Assembly (NCBI RefSeq): GCF_009193295.2
Contig: NZ_CP059973.1
Location: 1,302,001-1,366,000, forward strand
Origin: Bacteroides luhongzhouii
Lineage (GTDB): Bacteria > Bacteroidota > Bacteroidia > Bacteroidales > Bacteroidaceae
Direction: 5' to 3'
DNA length: 64,000 nt
Shown: positions 43,551 to 52,699 of the stretch, piece after piece
How the letters are laid out: every line of letters starts with the position of its first letter
Numbering within the stretch: the first letter of the stretch is position 1
Notes under the pieces: model-generated
Databases searched by the model: none
Told to the model about the DNA's origin: nothing
What the model saw: the letters and a program-made list of their open reading frames with translations, nothing else
Program-made: the position numbers and the translations under genes

Positions 43551-43616
43551 TGCCCCGCCAAGCAGAAATGTGAATTGCATTTCTATGACTTGACGGGGCA
43601 TTTAGTTGCTTTTTTT
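43551..43616 (+). terminator. Terminator of the glycan locus
   Basis: TGCCCCGCCAAG (43551-43562) pairs with CTTGACGGGGCA (43589-43600, one mismatch). An inner AAATG / CATTT stem and a T-run follow. Confidence 0.88.
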
Positions 43617-43625
43617 TCATTAGTC

Positions 43626-43732
43626 ATAAACTATAAACGTAACTTGCGTTTATAGTTTATCCTTACTCAAGCATAACTTTCCTGTTAGAGAAGAGCAAGT
43701 TTACTATTAAGACAACGGAAGTTTACTATTAA
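43626..43732. repeat. Perfect inverted repeat and short direct repeats
   Basis: ATAAACTATAAACG (43626-43639) and its exact complement CGTTTATAGTTTAT (43647-43660), seven-base loop, no T-run. Then AAGTTTACTATTAA occurs twice (43697-43710, 43719-43732), 22 bases apart. The rest of 43733-44003 holds no gene that I can see. Confidence 0.8.
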
Positions 43733-44003
43733 TAGCTTGGCTGTTAGGTGTTAACACTTTTAATATCAGCTGTTAATGGTTGAGATTTCAGGTATTAATA
43801 CTCGGGTTGCTGTATACATATGTTTGGGATATTGAGTATGTGTATCCCTAGATATACATACTACACTACAGAAATAATAAGGGGATAACCGTAAAAAGAG
43901 TAAATACTGATATCGAACGTTTAGTATTATTCAAAAGTGATTGATTTATTTGTAGATGCAAAAAAGAACAACTATTTTTGTCTTACCTAATAAACAGTAA
44001 CCT

Positions 44004-44336
44004 ATGTCTGTTGATGTTATAAAGCAGGAACTATTGTCGAAATTGAAGCAGGAACATTGCTTCTGGTCGTACAATGAAGATTCAATCAAAGATATTCCGG
44101 ATGATATGCTGATTGAAAAAACGTTGTTGCATCTTGATTTAGAGGAAATTAATCAGCTTTTTCTGGTTTATCCTTTCAAGAAAATCAAGCAGGTATGGCT
44201 GGATTATCTCATTCCACAAGAGGAATATCTCTATACGTTGAACCGTTTTTTTGCATGGTACTGTTTTAAAGCAAAGAAACCGGACGCTTATATAAAATCT
44301 ATGGCTACTCGTCACCTAAATAAAATACTTCTATGA
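44004..44336 (+). CDS. Putative antitoxin partner of an AbiEii-type toxin
   Basis: A 110-residue cytoplasmic protein (CFWSYNEDSIKDIPDDMLIE, LDLEEINQLFLVYPFKKIKQ, YLYTLNRFFAWYCFKAKKP). The same small gene type commonly precedes AbiEii nucleotidyltransferase toxins in Bacteroidota (annotated there, I believe, as DUF6922), and it overlaps the toxin remnant by ATGA. It looks intact while the toxin is broken. Antitoxin function is inferred from position. Confidence 0.65.
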   Translation: MSVDVIKQELLSKLKQEHCFWSYNEDSIKDIPDDMLIEKTLLHLDLEEINQLFLVYPFKKIKQVWLDYLIPQEEYLYTLNRFFAWYCFKAKKPDAYIKSMATRHLNKILL

Positions 44337-44789
44337 AAGGATTAGCTCCACACACACTGCAGATTTTTGAAGCGGTTTCCCAATTGGATTTTATGAAGTG
44401 GCGCACTTCCAAGATAGAGAAGATGGAAATAGCTTGGTATCAGATAGAGAAAGAACTAGCTACGATTGGAGAGATTCAGCATAAAGATATTCTGGATATA
44501 GATCATGTGGAATATCTTGTGTCAGGAGTGAAATTTTCGTTTTATGCTTGCCCTAAATATTCTCCGGTAAGTGAGCCGGTAAACTATCTTAAAATCCGGT
44601 GTGCCTGTCAATGATTTAATATCTTTGGCTTTAAGCTACTCCGGACACAAGCTGAAGTCCAAGAACCTTTTGGCAATGCTTACTAATAGCAACCGCTTTA
44701 CGAGGGATTCCCATTTTGAGCAGCTTGAACCTGTTTATGATGTGACTGCACAAGAAATAGAGGACTATATAAAGAATTGTTTGCTCTAA
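44333..44789 (+). pseudogene. AbiEii nucleotidyltransferase toxin, two internal deletions
   Basis: Three conserved pieces of an AbiEii/AbiGii toxin are joined wrongly. An N-terminal piece ends at AVSQLDF and runs directly into MKWRTSKIEKMEIAWYQIEK, so the GG-T-A-L nucleotidyltransferase motif normally between them is missing. Another part is lost after EPVNYL, where the frame also changes; the C-terminal piece resumes as ILKSGVPVNDLISLALSYSG. At that joint TATCTT fits both frames, as expected for deletion between short repeats. The toxin should be inactive. Confidence 0.72.
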
Positions 44790-44862
44790 TTTGTTTGCAC
44801 GAATCTACCAATGAACTTTTTTGCACAAATAGATTCATGTAGGTCGTCTTTTGCAGATATCT

Positions 44863-45699
44863 TTAATGATGGTGATGATGTTCTCCTAAAACCCGATGAG
44901 GCAATGTGCCGTGTCCCAATAGCTCGATGGGGCAGTTGAAGTTTCTTTCCAACCATTCGGTAGTGACGCCCGTGTCCGGATGGTAATCCAGCGTTTCATT
45001 GACACAGGCGATGGATTTTACCTGTTGCAATACAGTGCCGATATCGTGACTGACGAGGATAATGGCACATTCTTTATTGATTTCAGCCAATAACTCATAA
45101 AGGCGTGCTTCGAAACGCTTGTCGATATACGTGCTGGGTTCATCGAGAATCAACACTGCGGGATCCGAGATGATGGCACGTCCTAACAAGGCACGTTGCA
45201 GTTGTCCGCCGCTTAATTGTCCGATAGAACGGCTCTCAAGCCCCTCAAGTCCCATGCGGGCGATAATCTGTTTGCCTTTCTCTCTTTGTTCGGGAGTGAA
45301 CCGGGAGGTGAGCGACTTCTGTATGCTCAAGCCGGATAGGATCACTTCTTCCACGGAAATAGGGAACTTCCGGTCTATGGTGCTATATTGCGGTAGGTAA
45401 CCGAGGAAAAGCTGGGATTTCGCGGAAGAACTTTGGTGGGAGTTTTTGGCAGATGTTTCTGTCGAAGTTCCTTCCGTAGATGTTCTTATGGGAGCCTTCT
45501 CGGGAGTATGGAATATAATTTCCCCTCCGGTTGGTTTTAACAGACCGAGGATGCACTTTATAAGTGTTGTTTTGCCGCCTCCGTTCGGACCTATAATACC
45601 TAGAAAATCCCGTTCGTAGATGCTTAGATTAACATCGTGGAGAACAGTGCGACCGTCATATCCGGCGGAAAGATTCTTTATTTCGATTATTGGTTTCAT
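44863..45699 (-). CDS. Metal (Zn/Mn) ABC transporter ATP-binding protein
   Basis: A 278-residue ABC ATPase of the ZnuC/MntB type: Walker A GPNGGGKTT (37-45), Q-loop in GYLPQ (near 104), signature LSGGQLQRALLGRA, Walker B AVLILDEPS and the H-loop SHD. Unusual features are a Ser/Thr-rich insert at about 64-96 (TSTEGTSTETSAKNSHQSSS) and a C-terminal run of five histidines. The ATG at 45699 follows the binding-protein stop by 37 bases. No permease gene is adjacent. Confidence 0.9.
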   Translation of the reverse strand: MKPIIEIKNLSAGYDGRTVLHDVNLSIYERDFLGIIGPNGGGKTTLIKCILGLLKPTGGEIIFHTPEKAPIRTSTEGTSTETSAKNSHQSSSAKSQLFLGYLPQYSTIDRKFPISVEEVILSGLSIQKSLTSRFTPEQREKGKQIIARMGLEGLESRSIGQLSGGQLQRALLGRAIISDPAVLILDEPSTYIDKRFEARLYELLAEINKECAIILVSHDIGTVLQQVKSIACVNETLDYHPDTGVTTEWLERNFNCPIELLGHGTLPHRVLGEHHHHH

Positions 45700-45736
45700 T
45701 ATTGGAAGTGGCTTGATTGGTTCTTTCTTTATGCGT

Positions 45737-46666
45737 TTATTTGGTGGCGGCTTGCGGCGCAAGGGCTTTGGCTACGTTCAGCATCTCTTCCTCCCAGTCA
45801 TAACTTAGCGGGTTGATAGGGACCACTTTCGTCCCGGTTTGCTGTGCGATGGTTTCCGCATTGCGTTTGTCAAACTCCGGTTGAACGAAGATAACGCCTA
45901 CATTTTCCGCCTGACAGAGGTCTATCAGGGCTTTCAGATGAGCGGGAGAAGGTTCTTTGCCTCCTTCTTCAATCGAAATCTGATGCAACCCATAGTCGCG
46001 GGCGAAGTAGGAGAGGGCCGGATGATAAATCATGAAGGCTTTGGCTGCTTCGGGGGTGGAGAGTTGATGGCGAATCAGGCTGTCGGTGTGCTGGATGCGC
46101 TGACAGAGAGAATCGTAACGGTTTCTATAGTATGGTTCGTTTGCTTTATCCAGTTGGCTGAGGGCCTTGTAGGTATTTCCGGCGATGATTAAAGCATTAC
46201 CGGTAGAATTCCATACGTGCGGTTCTACGGCGTGGATATGGCCGTCATGACTGTTATGTCCGTGGGTATGGTCATGCTCATCATTATTGAGTATGAGGTC
46301 GATTCCTTTGGAGGTGTCGAACACTTGGATATGGGGAGTATTGTTCATCAGGCGGTCCATCCAGGTTTGTTCGAAGCCGATGTATCCGATGCGGAAATAG
46401 GCTTTGCTGTCTCCTAAAGAAACAAGTTGCTGGGGGATAGGATCGTATGTCTCCGGGCTGGAACCTTTGGGCACCATGCTGATTACTTTGAATTTATCTC
46501 CGGCAATAGCCTCGGTGAAATAACGTTGCGGTTCCAACGTGACGGTTATCACCGGCTTTGTCTCGTCATCGTTACTTGCTTGGGAGGAACGTCCTGTGCA
46601 GGCTGCCATCAGGAGGCAGGCACCAAGAAGGATAAGTGTTCTCATATCTTTTAGTTGTTGTTTCAT
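45737..46666 (-). CDS. Zinc-type ABC transporter substrate-binding lipoprotein (ZnuA-like)
   Basis: A 309-residue cluster A-I metal-binding protein. Signal with lipobox MAAC (the signal could start at either of two Met codons seven residues apart). A His/Asp-rich loop (NDEHDHTHGHNSHDGHIHAV) and EPHVWNS, YHPALSYFARDYG and FVQPEFDKRNAETIAQQTG ligand blocks are typical of zinc-specific members. Works with the ABC ATPase directly downstream. Confidence 0.93.
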   Translation of the reverse strand: MKQQLKDMRTLILLGACLLMAACTGRSSQASNDDETKPVITVTLEPQRYFTEAIAGDKFKVISMVPKGSSPETYDPIPQQLVSLGDSKAYFRIGYIGFEQTWMDRLMNNTPHIQVFDTSKGIDLILNNDEHDHTHGHNSHDGHIHAVEPHVWNSTGNALIIAGNTYKALSQLDKANEPYYRNRYDSLCQRIQHTDSLIRHQLSTPEAAKAFMIYHPALSYFARDYGLHQISIEEGGKEPSPAHLKALIDLCQAENVGVIFVQPEFDKRNAETIAQQTGTKVVPINPLSYDWEEEMLNVAKALAPQAATK

Positions 46667-46704
46667 GATTTTTTCTGTTTCGGGGTTTCAATCTTATCTT
46701 GTTT

Positions 46705-47505
46705 CTACTCTTGTTTTCGGGCCCGTAATATTTCCCGTTTACCACCCGGAGGTCCGGGAAGGCGTTCTACTATGAATCCGGCTGTCTGCAACATTCGGCG
46801 TACTACACCTTTGGCACAGTAGGTGGTCAGAATTCCGTCTTTATCTAATAAAACATAGAGGCGGTTGAATAGTTCTTGCGACCACATTTCCGGTTGCTTT
46901 TCCGGGGCGAAGGCGTCGAAATAGATTGTATTAAACGGAGAATTGAATGTTGAGTATTGAGGAATGACTGCATTGTTGTTGGTGCTGTTCATTTTTGACT
47001 CTTCCTGCTTTCCCATTATCCATTGATTGACGTCCGTTTCTATTTTCCGTAGGGTGAAGTGTGGCGTAAGCTGCACGTCTTTTTCCCAGGGCGATGTATG
47101 AAGCAGCTTAAACAATTCGATAGCCGATTGTTGTTCTTCTTCATCCGGGGTAAATTGCTCGTCGGTTGTTGTCTGCTTCCGATGTATGGTAAGCAGCTCA
47201 TCGCTGGAGATATATTCTAGCTGTTCTACTGTCTGCCAGTCCAGCGGATAGAGTTCCAGTCCTGTATAGTGTATCTTTCGTCTGCTTCTTTCCGCTTCTT
47301 CAAGGGTGAGCCAAGCGTTGAGTCCTGTCCCGAAGCCGATCTCAAGAACACGTGGAGTAGCAGCAGGAGAGGCTTTCAGCCCCATATCGATGAAAATATG
47401 TTGAGACTCCGTGCGTGCCCCTTTCGTCGAATGATAATGCTCATTCAATTCCGGAACAAACAGAGTAGCGCTCCCGTCATCGGTTCTCTCAATTATTCTT
47501 TTCAT
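46705..47505 (-). CDS. mnmD: tRNA (mnm5s2U34) methyltransferase MnmD
   Basis: A 266-residue SAM-dependent methyltransferase of the MnmC N-terminal/DUF752 type. It has the substrate loop ELNEHYHSTKGARTESQHIF, SAM motif VLEIGFGTGLNAWLTL, IYFDAFAPEKQPEMWSQELF, and GGKREILRA at the end. It completes mnm5(s2)U in the wobble position of tRNA; there is no fused FAD domain, so it is stand-alone MnmD. Four 7-bp repeats lie 13 bases upstream of the ATG. Confidence 0.93.
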   Translation of the reverse strand: MKRIIERTDDGSATLFVPELNEHYHSTKGARTESQHIFIDMGLKASPAATPRVLEIGFGTGLNAWLTLEEAERSRRKIHYTGLELYPLDWQTVEQLEYISSDELLTIHRKQTTTDEQFTPDEEEQQSAIELFKLLHTSPWEKDVQLTPHFTLRKIETDVNQWIMGKQEESKMNSTNNNAVIPQYSTFNSPFNTIYFDAFAPEKQPEMWSQELFNRLYVLLDKDGILTTYCAKGVVRRMLQTAGFIVERLPGPPGGKREILRARKQE

Positions 47506-47517
47506 CACCCAATCTTT

Positions 47518-47545
47518 AATACTTAATACCTAATACTTAATACTT
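47518..47545. repeat. 7-bp tandem repeat upstream of the mnmD start
   Basis: Plus strand AATACTT, AATACCT, AATACTT, AATACTT; in mRNA sense AAGTATT repeats. Reverse complement of the unit at 28186-28213 and in the same position relative to a start codon. Confidence 0.75.
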
Positions 47546-47556
47546 TAAAAAAACAC

Positions 47557-48036
47557 CTACCCTGCCATAGCATCCCAGGCACTTTCGAGCACATACAGGA
47601 GGAGGATATAACGTATCAGTTTGCCGACAAACATGGAAACGATAGTCAGCCATGTATTGCTTCGCATAAATCCCAGTGCAATGGCTATCACTTCCCCAAT
47701 GGCAGGAAGAAAGGTAAAGAATGCCATCAATGCCCCTTTTCCTTGCAGGAACTTCACCATTTTGTCTACCTTTTCCTTCTTTACCTTGAAATATTTCTCA
47801 ATCCAGTTAATTTTGCCCAAACGTCCCATGTAGTAACAGGTCATTCCGCCCACTGTATTGCCGAGAGTGGCGGATATCAGACAGGCTATCGGGGGCAAAC
47901 CGAGTTTCACCAGTGCCACCAGCACCAGTTCGGAACTGAAAGGCACGATGCTCCCGGCCAATAAAGCCGAAATGAATAATCCCGGCAGTCCCCATTCTAT
48001 GAGGAGTTGTATCATTGAATTTACGAAAGTGTCCAT
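47557..48036 (-). CDS. DedA/YqaA-like small membrane protein
   Basis: A 159-residue membrane protein with four to five hydrophobic segments and the SNARE-associated/DedA pattern (GSIVPFSSELVLVALVKLG, LGNTVGGMTCYYMGRLG, FLPAIGEVIAIALGFMR). YqaA-type members are short relatives of DedA flippases for undecaprenyl phosphate or phospholipid; the substrate here is unknown. Its start overlaps the upstream gene by 16 bases. Confidence 0.87.
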   Translation of the reverse strand: MDTFVNSMIQLLIEWGLPGLFISALLAGSIVPFSSELVLVALVKLGLPPIACLISATLGNTVGGMTCYYMGRLGKINWIEKYFKVKKEKVDKMVKFLQGKGALMAFFTFLPAIGEVIAIALGFMRSNTWLTIVSMFVGKLIRYILLLYVLESAWDAMAG

Positions 48037-49031
48037 ATATTAAAAGCGAATAAGAGGATGAGGCCGACCAGTGAAATTATAAAGAACACATTCGAACTTT
48101 TACTATTGGTCAGTACAAAGAAATGTCCGATCAGGATGCTGTTGCTTATGATAAGCAAGGGCAACAGAGCACTGCAATATGTCGGTTGTAAGGCAATCAG
48201 CAGGAACAGGAAGAGCGTCAGGTCTATCAAAAACTGGAGATAGGCACGCGTGCGTATCTTATCCTCAAATCCGGCAGCGATGCAATGGACGGCACTGACG
48301 ATAAACATCACAAGCAGATAGCCGAGTATAGCCAATTCCCAAGGCTGAAGGATTTGCAAATTGAAGACTTCTCCGAAGGCTAATAGCTGGTTGAAAGGGC
48401 GATAGAACAATTCCATCTCATGATAGAAGAAGGCGTGTCCGAACAGCATCCAGTAGGGTAGCATCCATCCGATCAGCGCACCGCAAAAACTACGCGGGGT
48501 GAGCGACTGAAAGCGGTAGGCTTCGAGCAACCAAAGTGCCGAGAGGATGGTGAGCTGTGGGAAAAGAATGCTTCCTGCTCCGATAAAGAAGAAGGAATAG
48601 AATAAATAGCCCGCAGCTTGTGCTTGCTGATAGCTTTTAAACAGAAAATAAATAGAAATGAGAGTGCCCAGCGCGACAATGTCTCCTGTGTATAGTAAAT
48701 GCATTCCCGGACAGACGGTGACCAGCAGGAAATAAATAGCTGTCTGCATGGAGGCCCTCATACGGATAATGCTGAACTGGTTGTTCAGCTCTATCAGAAA
48801 GTAGCCGATGATTGCGTAAACCAGAAAGCTGGCAATTCGCTCTGCCCATCCCGAAAGTAGTAAATCGCGGGTGGATTGCAAGAAAGAAGAGCTGTTTTCG
48901 ACTGCTGTTGAGGCTATGGAGCCGGGAAATAAAAAGTAAGTCAACACCCAGCATAAGGCGCAGATGAAGATAACGGCAGGCAGGGTCCACCGTCCTGCCG
49001 TCACTTGACTTTGTAGTCTTTTATTTCTCAT
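48021..49031 (-). CDS. Polytopic membrane protein of unknown function
   Basis: A 336-residue protein with about 9-10 membrane segments spread throughout. No catalytic motif recognised. I chose the ATG at 49031, after a basic N-terminus (MRNKRLQSQVTAGRW) and before the first segment. It overlaps the DedA-like gene by 16 bases, so the two are probably cotranslated. Similar proteins occur in Bacteroidota as uncharacterised membrane proteins. Confidence 0.78.
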   Translation of the reverse strand: MRNKRLQSQVTAGRWTLPAVIFICALCWVLTYFLFPGSIASTAVENSSSFLQSTRDLLLSGWAERIASFLVYAIIGYFLIELNNQFSIIRMRASMQTAIYFLLVTVCPGMHLLYTGDIVALGTLISIYFLFKSYQQAQAAGYLFYSFFFIGAGSILFPQLTILSALWLLEAYRFQSLTPRSFCGALIGWMLPYWMLFGHAFFYHEMELFYRPFNQLLAFGEVFNLQILQPWELAILGYLLVMFIVSAVHCIAAGFEDKIRTRAYLQFLIDLTLFLFLLIALQPTYCSALLPLLIISNSILIGHFFVLTNSKSSNVFFIISLVGLILLFAFNIWTLS

Positions 49032-49145
49032 TTGTCTGTCAGTTCTTTTGCCGTTCGGCGGGCATATATCATCGCTTTGTAGGATCTGTATACCGTGCAA
49101 ATAGGAGATTTATACCTGCCGTGGCGTATCATTGTAGGTTGTTTT

Positions 49146-50420
49146 TTACAAATCGAATCCGATGTCGCGGCGGAAATACTTCTTGTTGAAGTCGATCATG
49201 TCTGCCACTTTGTAGCTCTGTGCCAGTGCTTCTTCTTTTGTTGCACCGTAAGAGCAGACGGCAATCACACGTCCTCCGTTTGTCACCACTTGTCCGTCTT
49301 TCATGGCTGTTCCGGCATGGAAGATGATGCTGTCGGTGGCGGCAGCCTGTTCCAGTCCACTGATAGGGAATCCTTTTTCGTATGCTTCGGGATAACCGCC
49401 GCTGACAAGAATGACGCAACCGGCCGAACGCGGGTCCATCACCAGTGTCTTCTCGTTCAGGTTGCCGGCTGCTGTGCCTTCAAGCAACTCTACGAGGTCG
49501 CTCTGGATGCGGAGCATCACGCTTTCTGTTTCCGGGTCGCCCATGCGGACGTTGTATTCGATAACCATCGGTTCACCTTTCACCTTGATAAGACCAAGGA
49601 AAATGAAACCTTTGTAGGTGATCTTTTCTTCTTTCAGACCATGGATGGTCGGTTCGATGATGCGTGTGCGTACTTTCTCCATAAACACTTCGTCAGCAAA
49701 CGGAACCGGAGTCACGCTACCCATACCGCCTGTGTTCAGCCCTTTGTCGCCTTCACCAATACGTTTATAGTCTTTAGCTACGGGGAGGACTTTATAGTTT
49801 TCTCCGTCTGTCAGTACGAATACAGAGCATTCGATGCCGCTCAAGAACTCTTCAATCACAACGGTTGCCGATGCGGAACCGAACATGCCGCCGAGCATTT
49901 CTTTCAGTTCTTTTTTGGCTTCATCAAGCGTAGGAAGGATGAGGACTCCTTTTCCGGCACAAAGGCCATCAGCTTTCAATACGTAGGGAGCTTCCAACGT
50001 TTCGAGGAAGGCAAGACCTTCTTCGATATTTTCGGAAGTGATGCTTTTGTAGCGGGCTGTCGGGATGTTGTGACGCATCATGAAGCCTTTGGCAAACTCC
50101 TTGCTGCCTTCCAGTTGTGCTCCTTGAGCTGAAGGACCGATCACGGCAATATGCTTTAGCTCCGGTCGGTTTTGGAAGTAGTCGTAGATTCCTTCTACCA
50201 ACGGATCTTCGGGGCCTACCACTACCATTTGGATGTTCTCTTTCAGAGCAAAAGCACTGATTGCTTCAAAATCGGTTGCTTTGATGTTGACATTCTCGCC
50301 TACGGCAGTTGTTCCGGCATTCCCCGGAGCAATGTATAGTTTTTCAACTTTCGGACTTTGGGCAATTTTCCATGCCAGTGCATGTTCGCGGCCGCCCGAG
50401 CCTAGTAATAATATCTTCAT
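49146..50420 (-). CDS. purD: Phosphoribosylamine-glycine ligase PurD
   Basis: Second step of purine synthesis: joins glycine to 5-phosphoribosylamine using ATP. It has 424 residues. N-terminal [23 protein letters not shown]-grasp blocks [15 protein letters not shown] and [16 protein letters not shown], and the metal-binding [14 protein letters not shown] are all present. Normal length. Flanked by a membrane-protein gene and an S9 peptidase gene on the same strand. Confidence 0.98.
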   Translation of the reverse strand: MKILLLGSGGREHALAWKIAQSPKVEKLYIAPGNAGTTAVGENVNIKATDFEAISAFALKENIQMVVVGPEDPLVEGIYDYFQNRPELKHIAVIGPSAQGAQLEGSKEFAKGFMMRHNIPTARYKSITSENIEEGLAFLETLEAPYVLKADGLCAGKGVLILPTLDEAKKELKEMLGGMFGSASATVVIEEFLSGIECSVFVLTDGENYKVLPVAKDYKRIGEGDKGLNTGGMGSVTPVPFADEVFMEKVRTRIIEPTIHGLKEEKITYKGFIFLGLIKVKGEPMVIEYNVRMGDPETESVMLRIQSDLVELLEGTAAGNLNEKTLVMDPRSAGCVILVSGGYPEAYEKGFPISGLEQAAATDSIIFHAGTAMKDGQVVTNGGRVIAVCSYGATKEEALAQSYKVADMIDFNKKYFRRDIGFDL

Positions 50421-50486
50421 CTTTGTATTGTTATAAATTTATACTGTTATCTATGATTTGTATGGATACGATGGGGTTTGTTAGTT

Positions 50487-52685
50487 TTATAAGTTCTGCT
50501 CAAAGTACCGGGTGATTTTCTCATGCAGATGTACACGGTCACGTCCTGCTACGTTGTGCTTGTGGCACGGGTAGATAAACAGATCAGGATAAGTGCGGGC
50601 ATCTACACAGGCTTTCATGAACGACAGAGTGTGTTGTGGCACGCAGGTGTCGTCATGGTCGTCGTGAATAATCAGCAGGTGGCCTTTCAGTTGGCCGGCA
50701 AGGTTTTTCAGATTACATTCTTTGTAGCCTTCCGGATTGCTTTCCGGTGTATCCATATAGCGTTCGCCGTACATCACTTCATAATACCCCCAGTCGATTA
50801 CCGGGCCTCCGGCAACGCCTACTTTGAATATTTCCGGGTAACGAAGCATCAGGGCGGTAGTCATGTGACCTCCGAAGCTCCATCCGTGTACGCCGATGCG
50901 CTCACTGTCTACGTAGGGGAGGGATTTCAGGAATTCAACGCCTTTTACCTGGTCCTTACCTTCTTCGATGCCGAGGCGGCGGAAAGTGGCATTTTCAAAT
51001 GCCAGTCCACGGTTGCTGCTGCCACGATTGTCGATGGTGAACATGATATAGCCTTTGCCTGCCATGTATGTGTCCCATCCACGTGCGCCGTTCTGCCATC
51101 CTCCGGTGACGCATTGTGCGTGAGGACCTCCGTAGACGTATATGATGACGGGATATTTCTTGCTCGGGTCAAAGTTGGCCGGCTTCATCAGGCGGTAATG
51201 CAGGTCGGTGGTGCCGTCTGCCGCTTTGATTGTTCCGGTTTCGATGCTTGGCATCTGGTAGCCTTTGTAAGGGCTTTCAGCTGTCAGGAGGTTGACTGTT
51301 TCTTTGAAGTTCCTGGTGTCTACCAAGTTGATGACGCGAGGCTGGTCTTTTGTTGAATAACGGTCGATAAGATAAGTGCCGGAAGCGCTAAGCATACCGC
51401 TATGTTCGCTCTCCTTGCAGTTCTCGAATGGTTGGCTTATCTTTCCATTGCTCACGTTTACAGCGAAATGTCCGCTTTTCAAGCCTTCTACGGCTGTGAA
51501 GATGATTTCTTTACGCTTTGTGTTGAATCCCAGGACGTCGCTGACCAGCCAGTTGCCTTTGGTTAATTGTTTGGCTTTGCCGGCCTGGAAATAAGTACCA
51601 CCGTTGGCGCTGCTATAAGTTTCACCTTTCATGTTGGCTGCATCGGCATCGAAGAGATAAAGATGGTTGTAGCCGTCACGCTGGCTTTGATAGATGAACT
51701 TGGTAGAATCCCACGGTAAAAACACGATTGCGTTCTGTGGTTCCACGTATTTAGGATGCATTTCTTCGTAGAGAACGCCCATCGGCTCTCCTGTCTCTGC
51801 GTTATACTGGCAAAGTTTGGCGTGATTCTGGTCACGGTTTATTTCAATCAGGTAGAGGCTTTTTTCATCCGGTGCCCAGCTGATATTGGTAAAATAACGG
51901 TCTGTGGGATCACCTGCGTTCAGATAAATGCTTTTGCCCGTAGCAGGGTTGTAAATGCCCACTTTTACCTGATGGCTCGTCATTCCTGCCATCGGATAAC
52001 GTACATTGTTCACTTCACCTACGCGTGCAGTGATGTCTACAAGCGGATATTGTGTCACCATGCTCTCGTCCATACGGTAGAAAGCGAGCAGGTTGCCTTT
52101 CGGGCTCCAGAAAGTGCCTTTGTTGATACCGAATTCATTGCGGTGCACCGTTTGCCCACAAACGATACCTTCGGGTTCATTAGTTACCGCTTTTTCGTTC
52201 ACATACAGATTGTTGCCTATCGTGTAAGCCACGTTTCCACTGGCTGCGCAATAGTCTTCATTAGCCGCTCCGTCTTTTGGCTTGAGAGTGCTGACAACTT
52301 GATTGTTCTTGAAGTCATATACAATGAACTTTCCTCCTATCGTGAATAGCATTTGTGTTTTGTCTGCCCATGGGAAACGGACGGAATACAAGTGTGATAA
52401 CTTTCCTGCCTTGTTCTCTTCAAGCACTTTGTTGATCTGTTCACGAGTGATAACCATTGTTTCTTTTCCCGTTTTGGGTTGGATAGAATAAAGGGTATCT
52501 ACGCCCGGCTTGATACATTCGTCACCCCACCATTGCAGTCCGTACAGGTTGTCTGCATAGCGGTAACTCTCGCCACCCGGAATCAATTCTTCCAGTGTCG
52601 GCTTTTTGGTTTCTTGTGCCATAACATTGAATCCGATTGGTAGTGCCAACAATAAAAGCATGGCTCTTTTTCCAATTTTACTCAT
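50487..52685 (-). CDS. Dipeptidyl peptidase IV-like S9 prolyl peptidase
   Basis: Exported serine peptidase, 732 residues: signal peptide (LLLLALPIGFNVMAQ), N-terminal beta-propeller (DPPIV_N), and C-terminal alpha/beta-hydrolase domain. The nucleophile is in GVHGWSFGGHMTT, the acid in IIHDDHDDTCVP, and the His in CHKHNVAGRDRVHLHE. Expected to release X-Pro dipeptides from peptides in the periplasm. It starts 15 bases after ORF6N gene 2 and may be read from the same transcript. Confidence 0.95.
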   Translation of the reverse strand: MSKIGKRAMLLLLALPIGFNVMAQETKKPTLEELIPGGESYRYADNLYGLQWWGDECIKPGVDTLYSIQPKTGKETMVITREQINKVLEENKAGKLSHLYSVRFPWADKTQMLFTIGGKFIVYDFKNNQVVSTLKPKDGAANEDYCAASGNVAYTIGNNLYVNEKAVTNEPEGIVCGQTVHRNEFGINKGTFWSPKGNLLAFYRMDESMVTQYPLVDITARVGEVNNVRYPMAGMTSHQVKVGIYNPATGKSIYLNAGDPTDRYFTNISWAPDEKSLYLIEINRDQNHAKLCQYNAETGEPMGVLYEEMHPKYVEPQNAIVFLPWDSTKFIYQSQRDGYNHLYLFDADAANMKGETYSSANGGTYFQAGKAKQLTKGNWLVSDVLGFNTKRKEIIFTAVEGLKSGHFAVNVSNGKISQPFENCKESEHSGMLSASGTYLIDRYSTKDQPRVINLVDTRNFKETVNLLTAESPYKGYQMPSIETGTIKAADGTTDLHYRLMKPANFDPSKKYPVIIYVYGGPHAQCVTGGWQNGARGWDTYMAGKGYIMFTIDNRGSSNRGLAFENATFRRLGIEEGKDQVKGVEFLKSLPYVDSERIGVHGWSFGGHMTTALMLRYPEIFKVGVAGGPVIDWGYYEVMYGERYMDTPESNPEGYKECNLKNLAGQLKGHLLIIHDDHDDTCVPQHTLSFMKACVDARTYPDLFIYPCHKHNVAGRDRVHLHEKITRYFEQNL

Positions 52686-52699
52686 TGCTCTTTTCTTTA

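Noticed and set aside
44863..44885. Engineered His tag at the end of the ABC ATPase
   Set aside because: The codons continue a natural gene in native chromosomal context; a metal-transport ATPase can plausibly end in histidines.
49095..50132. 345-residue plus-strand frame across purD
   Set aside because: Antisense shadow of purD; no promoter, no recognisable domain, biased composition.
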